A DNA stretch of 64,000 bases, from positions 1-64,000 of the forward strand of contig JAFWQC010000036.1 in assembly GCA_017509245.1 (NCBI GenBank), written 5' to 3'. How positions within the stretch are numbered: the first letter of the stretch is position 1; the number at the start of each line of letters is the position of its first letter. This document shows positions 57,726 to 64,000 of this stretch, one piece after another. Origin of the DNA: Clostridiales bacterium. GTDB taxonomy: Bacteria > Bacillota > Clostridia > Saccharofermentanales > Saccharofermentanaceae. Below the pieces are notes generated by a model. That model did no database searches and was not told the origin of the DNA. It saw only the letters and a program-made list of their open reading frames with translations. The position numbers were made by a program, and so were the translations under genes.

Positions 57726-58982
57726 TTATTCAAGCTTATCAAAGATACTACTGTCTTGCCTCTGGCGCAACCTCAAATAATATCCCGCGATCATGGAAGA
57801 GAGCATCGTCGTGAGAATGAGCACTGTAAAGAACTCGATGCTTATTATGCCTGAGCCGTATGCGACAGTTGCAAGAACGATGCCGGGGCCGCCTCTGGCG
57901 TTCATTGTGACGGCGAAGTTGAGTTTTGTGGAATTGCTGACTTTGCCGGGGATGAGGAAAAGCCACGTTCCGATGAACTCAAGTCCGAAAGCGATGCCGA
58001 AGAACGCGAGGAATCTTAAGACCGAGAAATTGTGGAACACATTGAGCTGGATGCCGACAAGCGCGAAATAGATCGGCACGAAGAATGAGAAAACAAAGTG
58101 CTCCAGATACCTGATCCCTTCCTTTGCTTCTTCTGCCGTGCCGAAGAGGGTCTTAACGATATATCCGACCAGGAATGCTGAATACATGATGTTGATCCCT
58201 ATCATGTAAAGAAGTCCCGACACGAGAAGGAGCGCTATGAAGCTCAAGGTAAAGAAAACATTCGTCGGAAGCTTGATCTTTATGTCCTTGATGAACCTGC
58301 TGACAAACGTTGCGAGTGCGAACATTCCAATGGTCGCAGCCGATACGGCCAGTGTATCCGTGAAGCTCAGTTTGCCGGAGTCAGCGACTCTTGTTGCCAT
58401 ATTTAAGAGTATCCACAAAAGGAGGTCCTGGAATGTCGATACCGTGAGCACCGCGTTGGAGAATCTCGTGTTCATCACGCCCATGTCGAAGAATATCTTG
58501 GATATGACGGGTATCGATGTTATTGCCACGCCGATCGCGAAAACAAGGCGGTAAGAGAACACGTTGCCCGTATCTCCTATGAAGTATTCCTGAAACATGT
58601 TAAAGAACGGAATGCTCCCTAACATCGGAAGAACCGTGGCCCCTAAAAACACCAGGGTTATTATCTTTGAATTCTTGCGGTCGACTTCGATCTTTGTAGA
58701 GAACCCCGAAAGGAACATGAGAAAGATGAGACCCAACTGATAGAAGACATTAAGGACTTTTCCCTCTTCGGGATAACTGTTGAATATCGAACCCATGAAG
58801 TCCGGCGCAAGGAGAAAAAGACCGCTTCCTCCTATCAGCATTCCGCCCAGGATCTCGCCTACAACGCGAGGGCCCTTGATTTTTTCGATCAGGGTACCGA
58901 ATAAGAATGCACTGCCCAGAAGAAGCGCGAGAGCTATGAACGTCATTATTATTTCAGTCTGTCCAAGAGTGGCAAGTCCCAT
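57726..58982 (-). CDS. Cation:proton antiporter, CPA2 family
   Basis: 418 residues with about twelve membrane helices. GPRVVGEILGGMLIGG in helix 2, VAITSIPVISKIFFDMG and STFQDLLLWI in the ion-binding helices, and ARGGPGIVLA near the C-terminus are typical for KefB/NapA-type exchangers. No C-terminal TrkA domain, so it is a short form. It should exchange Na+ or K+ for H+. The preceding lipoprotein gene is on the same strand but 39 bp away. Confidence 0.92.
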   Translation of the reverse strand: MGLATLGQTEIIMTFIALALLLGSAFLFGTLIEKIKGPRVVGEILGGMLIGGSGLFLLAPDFMGSIFNSYPEEGKVLNVFYQLGLIFLMFLSGFSTKIEVDRKNSKIITLVFLGATVLPMLGSIPFFNMFQEYFIGDTGNVFSYRLVFAIGVAITSIPVISKIFFDMGVMNTRFSNAVLTVSTFQDLLLWILLNMATRVADSGKLSFTDTLAVSAATIGMFALATFVSRFIKDIKIKLPTNVFFTLSFIALLLVSGLLYMIGINIMYSAFLVGYIVKTLFGTAEEAKEGIRYLEHFVFSFFVPIYFALVGIQLNVFHNFSVLRFLAFFGIAFGLEFIGTWLFLIPGKVSNSTKLNFAVTMNARGGPGIVLATVAYGSGIISIEFFTVLILTTMLSSMIAGYYLRLRQRQDSSIFDKLE

Positions 58983-59021
58983 GTTTTCTCTTCCTTAACA
59001 GCAGCTTGAGTATTCAGAGAT

Positions 59022-59738
59022 TTAATAACCGCTTGTGAATACCTTGATCTGCGGATAGTAGCTTGCGAACGTATCGTACATCGAATCGGAGGGATCGTAT
59101 TCCCAGTTTGTTACGAGAACCATTTTTTTGAGCCCCGTGAATTTGCCGATGAAGCTCCAGTCGGTGATCTCATTCTTCGTGCCCTTTTGAGGGCTGTTGA
59201 TATTAACGAACAGGACATGAAGATCCTTAAGGAGCATGCTGCTCTTGCCGCTTGTAAGACATGAGATCTCATCATATAAAACGGATGCATAGAGGATCCT
59301 TCCGGTCTCCTTTTCCACGATCTCGTACCTGTCTATCTGATCACGTGACTTCGGAACCTTTATGTCGGCACAGCTCGACAGATAGCAGATGACTTCCCCG
59401 TCTTTGTAGAGACTGAAGTAGAAACGCTCTCCGTTCGAGAAGTAATTTGGATTCTTGCCGATAAAGGTGTTGTGAAGTTCGCCTAATCTCGCGAAGTCAT
59501 TAGAGTATGTACTGTTCTTGATCTCAATGGTGATCGCGCCGTCTTTTTCCGTGTAACCCGTGACCTTTAATTCATCCAGGGCAGGCTTGATGCTCTCATA
59601 CCATTCAGGATGCGCTCTCTTTATCTGCTCTTTGACATCGCCCTTCGCACCGCACCCGGCAAATGATAATGTGAGAATGAATAAAGCCAAGACTGCCGCA
59701 GCGCTCTTAAGAATGTGCCTTTTTGTTGTGTCTTTCAT
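59022..59738 (-). CDS. Lipoprotein of unknown function
   Basis: 238 residues from the Met at 59738 (GGAG nine bases upstream). Lipobox FAGC (Cys about 28). The mature part has a helical start (KEQIKRAHPEWYESIKPALD) and a mixed alpha/beta body with LVFVNI-type strands (DLHVLFVNINSPQKG, KKMVLVTNWEYDP). Not recognised. It may be co-transcribed with the antiporter. Confidence 0.8.
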   Translation of the reverse strand: MKDTTKRHILKSAAAVLALFILTLSFAGCGAKGDVKEQIKRAHPEWYESIKPALDELKVTGYTEKDGAITIEIKNSTYSNDFARLGELHNTFIGKNPNYFSNGERFYFSLYKDGEVICYLSSCADIKVPKSRDQIDRYEIVEKETGRILYASVLYDEISCLTSGKSSMLLKDLHVLFVNINSPQKGTKNEITDWSFIGKFTGLKKMVLVTNWEYDPSDSMYDTFASYYPQIKVFTSGY

Positions 59739-59853
59739 CAAAGATATCTCCGGTTCAGAATAAGTGCCGGGACGGCATGTTTATGTCTGTTATAATCATA
59801 TAACAGTGTAACAGTTTAAGATGAGGTTGCAACGGCAGGAGGAAACAGAAATC

Positions 59854-60687
59854 ATGAGATTAGGCACATCAAGTCCTCTGAATCACGGTTCCGCCGGTGA
59901 GTGGGCGGCAAATCAGAAAGCCCTCGGATGCAGGGCAGTTGTATTTCCCCTGTCGTGTGAGAGCCCTGAAGATAAGATTTCTGAATATGTTGAAGCAGCA
60001 AGAGCAAATGACCTTCTGATAGCTGAAGTGGGCATCTGGAAAAATGCGATGGCGACAGATCCTGATGAGCGCAAAATGCAAAGGGATTACTGTGTAAGAC
60101 AGCTTCAGCTTGCCGACCGCATCGGTGCACGCTGCTCCGTCAATGTGGCAGGTGCTGTCGGCCCAAGGTGGGACGGTCACTATAAAGAAAACTTTTCGAG
60201 CGCCACAAGAGAACAGATCGTTAAGATGGTGCAGGAGATAATCGACAGGGCGGACGTTAAGAATACATATTTCACGCTTGAGCCGATGCCGTGGATGGTG
60301 CCGACGGGCCCTGAGGATTATGCAAGGCTGATTGAAGAGGTCGGCCGCGACAGGTTTGCCGTCCACATGGACATCATCAACATGACCAATTCACTTGAGA
60401 GATATTATGAAGCCGAGGCTTTCATCGACCGCTGTGTGTCGCTGCTCGGAGATAAGATCCGCAGCTGTCACATCAAGGACGTTCACCTTAAGGAGGAATA
60501 CACCTTCCAGCTTGAGGAGTGCGCTCCCGGACTTGGCGAATACCCGCTCCGTTATTATGCGGAGAAGATGAATTCCATAGATCCCGACATGCCTGTAATA
60601 CTGGAACATCTGAATACGGATGAGGAATACATCAGATACATGAATTACCTTAAGGAGGTGCTTTATGGCATACAGCAGGATATCTGA
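59854..60687 (+). CDS. Sugar phosphate isomerase/epimerase family TIM barrel
   Basis: 277 residues of the AP-endonuclease-2-like barrel. Metal ligands appear in order: Glu in FTLEPMPW, Asp in VHMDIIN, His in CHIKDVH and Glu in ILEHLNTDEE. Such enzymes isomerise or epimerise sugars or keto acids. AGGAGG is 11 bases upstream; an earlier Met at 59821 lacks a ribosome site. The last 23 bases overlap the next gene, so the products are likely made together. Confidence 0.88.
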   Translation: MRLGTSSPLNHGSAGEWAANQKALGCRAVVFPLSCESPEDKISEYVEAARANDLLIAEVGIWKNAMATDPDERKMQRDYCVRQLQLADRIGARCSVNVAGAVGPRWDGHYKENFSSATREQIVKMVQEIIDRADVKNTYFTLEPMPWMVPTGPEDYARLIEEVGRDRFAVHMDIINMTNSLERYYEAEAFIDRCVSLLGDKIRSCHIKDVHLKEEYTFQLEECAPGLGEYPLRYYAEKMNSIDPDMPVILEHLNTDEEYIRYMNYLKEVLYGIQQDI

Positions 60688-61561
60688 CGCGAACGAGATC
60701 ACCGCGCGCTACATGGACAGCATCCTTATCAAGGAGCGGCTCATAGATTCCGTTGTCGCGGATACTTCTTCTGAGTTCTTCGGCGCGGGATTCGCAAGCC
60801 CCGTCATGACACCTGCTTTCTCGCACCTTAAGGAGTTCAACGGCCGTAATCTGACAGGCCTTGAGGAATACTCCATTGCCGCCAAAGAGCTTAATATCCT
60901 TAACTTCGTCGGCATGATGGAGAATGATATGTTCGCGAGGATCGCTGCCACGGGCGCGAAAACCGTCCGGATAGTAAAGCCGTACGGCGATAATGCCAAG
61001 GTCCGTGACCAGATGAAATTCGCGGAAGACCACGGCGCATTCGGCATCGGCATGGACATCGACCACATATTCGGAAATGACGGCCTCGATGTCGTCATCG
61101 GTGAGCAGATGGCAGTGCAGACCTCTGACATGATACGTTCCTACATTGAATCGACTTCCTTGCCGTTCTTCATCAAAGGCGTTCTAAGCGAGGAAGAAGC
61201 TGTTAAGTGCGCTGATCTTGGCGCAAAGGCAATAATCGTAAGCCACCACCACGGAAGGCTCCCTTATGCTGTTCCGCCCATGATGATCCTTCCCTCGATA
61301 AAGAAAGCCCTTGAAGGCCGTGATGTGAAGATCATCGTTGACTGCGGGATTTCTTCAGGAGCCGATGTCTATAAATGCCTTGCTCTGGGCGCGGACGCAG
61401 CTGCAGTCGGCAGATCGATGCTGCCGTCTCTGGTAGAAGGCGGTGTTGAGGGCGTATCGAAGTTTATCCGTGGAGTTAACGATGAACTCAGATTCATCAT
61501 GAGCTGCACGGGCTTTGCAAGCGTTGACCTTATAGATGACAGGTGCCTGGTGGTTCCCTGA
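60665..61561 (+). CDS. FMN-dependent alpha-hydroxy acid dehydrogenase-like protein
   Basis: 298 residues, shorter than the usual 350. The FMN barrel features are FGAGFASPVMTPAF (normally APxxPMA), VSHHHGRLPYAVPPMM in place of VSNHGGRQLD (His and Arg kept), and DCGISSGADVYKCLALGADAAAVGR for the FMN phosphate site. Likely substrates are 2-hydroxy acids, here possibly derived from the sugar-like product of the coupled TIM-barrel enzyme. AAGGAGG lies inside the upstream gene. Convergent with the gene at 61620. Confidence 0.85.
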   Translation: MAYSRISDANEITARYMDSILIKERLIDSVVADTSSEFFGAGFASPVMTPAFSHLKEFNGRNLTGLEEYSIAAKELNILNFVGMMENDMFARIAATGAKTVRIVKPYGDNAKVRDQMKFAEDHGAFGIGMDIDHIFGNDGLDVVIGEQMAVQTSDMIRSYIESTSLPFFIKGVLSEEEAVKCADLGAKAIIVSHHHGRLPYAVPPMMILPSIKKALEGRDVKIIVDCGISSGADVYKCLALGADAAAVGRSMLPSLVEGGVEGVSKFIRGVNDELRFIMSCTGFASVDLIDDRCLVVP

Positions 61562-61619
61562 ACGGACAGGACCGGTAGCTCCCTGACAGGTTCTGCAAAA
61601 CATTTATTTGGAACGGTGC

Positions 61620-62240
61620 TTAGATGCGGTAGAGCTTCATCATCTCGACAACTATTGCATCCGCGTGATCTTCAGATGTGTTTTCTATTGCCTGATTAAG
61701 GAAGTTAATGAAATCCGAATCCTTGCATAGAACGCTGCCTGCTTCAGGCGCGCCTTTTTCGTTGAACGCGTAGAACAGCCGCATGGGCCCGCAGTATTTC
61801 GAGTAAGTTCCGTCGTTATAGCGGTTTACGGCATCTTCGATCCTGCCGTCTCTTACGCGGCAATAGAGCTTATAAATGTAAACATCATGTCCTTCCGGCA
61901 CGTTCAGGATCTCCCTGGGATCCAGCGCGCCGCTCCCGTACATCTCAGTTGTGTACACGGAATCTTCTATATAGCAAAATGCAAAATAAATGAAATCCTT
62001 TTCATTCCCGAACTGGCCGTTCCAGCCCTTTTTCAATTCCAGCGAAGGCCCGTCCTCAAAGTATTTCCCGGGCTTGGCATATTCTGCGAAATCGACCGCG
62101 TAAGATTCCTCCGGCATATTGAACACCTGCGCATACTGATCTCTGGTCTCCCTGTCGAGATCATGGACCGGCTCCATTCTCATGAGCGTTCCGTCAACGG
62201 TAACTAGCGGCGTTTTAAAGGATGTCTCTTCGTCCTGCAT
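61620..62240 (-). CDS. Conserved hypothetical protein
   Basis: 206 residues, no signal peptide or membrane segment. Alternating beta and acidic regions (KPGKYFEDGPSLELKKGWNG, YIYKLYCRVRDGRIEDAVNR). Not recognised. GGGGA upstream of the ATG and good codon use make it a real gene. Confidence 0.72.
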   Translation of the reverse strand: MQDEETSFKTPLVTVDGTLMRMEPVHDLDRETRDQYAQVFNMPEESYAVDFAEYAKPGKYFEDGPSLELKKGWNGQFGNEKDFIYFAFCYIEDSVYTTEMYGSGALDPREILNVPEGHDVYIYKLYCRVRDGRIEDAVNRYNDGTYSKYCGPMRLFYAFNEKGAPEAGSVLCKDSDFINFLNQAIENTSEDHADAIVVEMMKLYRI

Positions 62241-62381
62241 ATTTATCCCCGGTTTTTTAGTATGGGTCCCACATGAGTGTGATTTGGCCCTGAGTCATTA
62301 TATCAGAGGAGAGCGGGTAACGATGATTTTGGACGCTAGTGTTGCAAAGCGTGTCTAAAATGGCTCTCTCTGCGAAAAAGC

Positions 62382-62745
62382 CCGGAAAATACAGTTCTCA
62401 AAATATATAATTTCTTGTCGGTTGTTTGCAGGGTTTTGCAGGCTTTCTTGCCGGTTGTCAAACATAACTGATGACAATTTGCAGGTTTGATGTTGGTTTT
62501 GCCGGTTTTGTTGTCGGCTATTAAGGTCAATTTTGCCGGTGTCTTTTTAATTATGTTTCCGGAAACATACAAAATCAGCATTTGACGCACCCTTGCTTTA
62601 TATAACCGCCAATGACCCGCAACCTGCTTGAACACAAAAAACAGATCAGACAATGGAGTCAAGCCCGAAGCATTTGTTAAAATGTGCCGTGAGGCAGGCT
62701 TGACGGCTGATGTCTGATCTGTATAACAACAATGGCAGGTTGCGG
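62382..62745 (+). ncRNA. 365-bp structured repeat element, copy 2 (candidate RNA)
   Basis: Second copy of the element at 19667-20032, same orientation. The stems are CCGCAACCTGC with GCAGGTTGCGG, ACAGATCAGAC with GTCTGATCTGT, GTCAAGCC with GGCTTGAC (copy 1 GTCAAGGA with TCCTTGAC), CATTT-GTTA-AAATG (copy 1 CATTC-GCGA-GAATG) and TGCC-GTGA-GGCA (copy 1 loop GTAA). So the pairing and the GNRA loop of the last hairpin are kept while bases change. The palindrome ATGTTTCCGGAAACAT and the heptamers are also present. It fills most of the 62241-62817 gap. Confidence 0.75.
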
Positions 62746-62817
62746 TTGGTAATTATCAATAAGTCCTATGAGACCCCAACCGGCATATCACGTGATAGTG
62801 GAGAACGCGCTTCTGCT

Positions 62818-63858
62818 TCAGAAGCACTTCTTCTCGTGCGTCTGTTTGCAGTTTGCGAGGTTCGCGCATTTATAGCAGACCTCGTTTGGGCATGTGTCTT
62901 TCTCGAAAAACTCCCTGATGTTGACCAGCGTCGTGTCGGCGATGTTCTTTAGAGCTTCATTTGTGAGGAATGCCTGGTGCGAAGTGACAATGACATTCGG
63001 CATGGAGATGAGGCGTGCCAGGGTGTCGTCGTTGACGATGTGGTTCGAATAGTCGTGGAAGAAGACGTCGGATTCCTCTTCGTAAACATCGAGGCAGGCC
63101 GCGCCGATCTTGCGCTGCTTGATGCCCTCGAGCAGCGCTTCGGAATCGATCAGGGCACCGCGTGAGGTGTTGATGAGGACAACGCCCTTCTTCATTTTCG
63201 AGATCGTGTCAGCATTTACCATGTGACGGTTCTCTTCGGTAAGCGGGCAGTGGAATGATATGATGTCGCTGCGCTCCCAAAGCTCGTCGAGCGCTACGTA
63301 TTCGATGCCGGAATCCTTGGCGGGGAACTTGTCGTAGGCAATGATATTCATGCCGAAACCGCGGCAGATGTCGATGAAGATGCGGCCGATCTTGCCCGTG
63401 CCGATAACGCCGACCGTTTTGCCGTGAAGGTCAAAGCCCGTAAGGCCGTTCAGGCTGAAATTGAAGTCCTTGGTGCGGATGTAGGCCTTGTGGATCCTTC
63501 TGATCGAGGTGAGAAGCAGCGCCATAGCGTGCTCGGCTACCGCGTAAGGCGAGTAGGCAGGAACCCTGACGACATGGACTTTGCCGTAAGCATACTCGAT
63601 ATCGACGTTGTTATAGCCTGCGCACCTTAATGCGATGAGCTTGACGCCCATGTTGGCCAGCTGATCGATAACGTCTTTGTTGATGTCGTCGTTTACGAAG
63701 ACGCAGACCACATCGTTGCCCTCGGCAAGTTTGCAGGTGTTGGAAGTGAGCCTGGTCTCAAGGAAGGTGATCTCAAATTCTCCGTCCTTGTTGGAATCTA
63801 TAAACGACTGTTTGTCATATTCTTTTGTATCGAAAAAAGCTATTTTGATCTTTTCCAT
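62818..63858 (-). CDS. D-lactate dehydrogenase-like 2-hydroxyacid dehydrogenase with Cys-rich tail
   Basis: 346 residues from the Met at 63858 (AAGGGGG upstream). NAD site GVIGTGKIGR (about 150), catalytic Arg in INTSRGALID, Glu in CLDVYEEESD and His in VTSHQAFLT, as in D-lactate dehydrogenases. The last 23 residues are unusual: CPNEVCYKCANLANC followed by a His and a final Cys, with five Cys and one His that could hold a metal. The repeat element lies just behind its end. Confidence 0.92.
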   Translation of the reverse strand: MEKIKIAFFDTKEYDKQSFIDSNKDGEFEITFLETRLTSNTCKLAEGNDVVCVFVNDDINKDVIDQLANMGVKLIALRCAGYNNVDIEYAYGKVHVVRVPAYSPYAVAEHAMALLLTSIRRIHKAYIRTKDFNFSLNGLTGFDLHGKTVGVIGTGKIGRIFIDICRGFGMNIIAYDKFPAKDSGIEYVALDELWERSDIISFHCPLTEENRHMVNADTISKMKKGVVLINTSRGALIDSEALLEGIKQRKIGAACLDVYEEESDVFFHDYSNHIVNDDTLARLISMPNVIVTSHQAFLTNEALKNIADTTLVNIREFFEKDTCPNEVCYKCANLANCKQTHEKKCF

Positions 63859-63942
63859 ATATTTACCCCCTTCTAAAGTAGGTTTATCTGATGTCATTAT
63901 CGGACTAATCCTCTCAGGAGGCAAGAGACATTATTGGTGGAC

Positions 63943-64000
63943 TTATGCACTCTTGGCCAGATTTTCGAGGTAAGTATTCAGAAGGGCTTTCGGCATCGCG
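63943..64000 (-). CDS. C-terminal end of a gene running off the window
   Basis: On the minus strand the last bases read MPKALLNTYLENLAKSA and stop at 63943. Codon choice (CTC GAA AAT) is like that of real genes here, and the D-lactate dehydrogenase gene follows in the same direction after 84 bp. Too short to name. Confidence 0.45.
   Translation of the reverse strand, partial: AMPKALLNTYLENLAKSA

Overview
The window looks like chromosomal DNA of an anaerobic Firmicute of the Clostridia, most like gut or rumen Lachnospiraceae and relatives. The grounds are [FeFe]-hydrogenase maturases, an AgrBDCA-type peptide quorum system, a CIRCE-controlled Hsp20, many lipoproteins with short Gram-positive signal peptides, strong AGGAGG ribosome sites, GTG starts and moderate G+C. 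This is inferred from gene content only; there is no rRNA or other taxonomic marker. No prophage, CRISPR array, rRNA or tRNA was seen.

Layout. 1-140 holds the 3' end of a group II intron. 0.25-7.6 kb: an iron alcohol dehydrogenase, a TetR/glycosyltransferase pair with a clear operator-promoter, a large array of phased palindromes (3.68-4.08 kb), a membrane EAL protein, a HIT protein and a flavin reductase. 7.8-10.6 kb: an Agr system (response regulator, kinase, AgrB, and a 47-residue AgrD missed by length filters). 10.9-20.8 kb: membrane and hydrolase genes, an ABC exporter, an Asp/Glu racemase, regulators, a methyltransferase and two flavoproteins. 20.9-26.1 kb: an M13 peptidase lipoprotein with an FtsX/LolD-type ABC transporter. 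26.4-41.9 kb: surface and membrane proteins (S41 protease, two transglutaminase-like lipoproteins, Ntn hydrolase, serine hydrolase) and zinc-ribbon proteins. 41.7-43.5 kb: a minus-strand pair of paralogous lipoproteins and a small membrane protein. 43.9-47.1 kb: Hsp20, then hydE-hydF preceded by a 16-codon remnant of the TM1266-type regulator. 47.5-52.9 kb: acetyltransferase, PEBP lipoprotein, a 910-residue hybrid kinase and a small ATPase. 53.0-57.1 kb: a tight operon of zinc-ribbon/kinase-like protein, two vWA proteins and a divergent adenylosuccinate-synthetase-like enzyme. 57.1-64 kb: GrpB protein, antiporter, lipoprotein, an overlapping TIM-barrel/FMN enzyme pair and a D-lactate-dehydrogenase-like enzyme with a Cys-rich tail.

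The most unusual content is intergenic. (1) A 365-bp element occurs twice (19667-20032 and 62382-62745). Its 3' part folds as nested stems around a junction of two tetraloop hairpins, and the two copies differ by compensatory base changes, which strongly suggests a structured RNA or a mobile structured element. (2) Several families of short four-armed palindromes (arm, arm, inverted arm, inverted arm; 11-12 bp steps; about 64 bp between tandem copies) occur at 16.4, 26.3, 47.1, 47.3 and 51.9 kb. (3) Arrays of imperfect palindromes repeat every 52-53 bp at 3.7 and 16.7 kb. In all of these the arms agree within a unit but differ between families. (4) The vWA/zinc-ribbon/PurA-like operon is the best candidate for an undescribed protein system.
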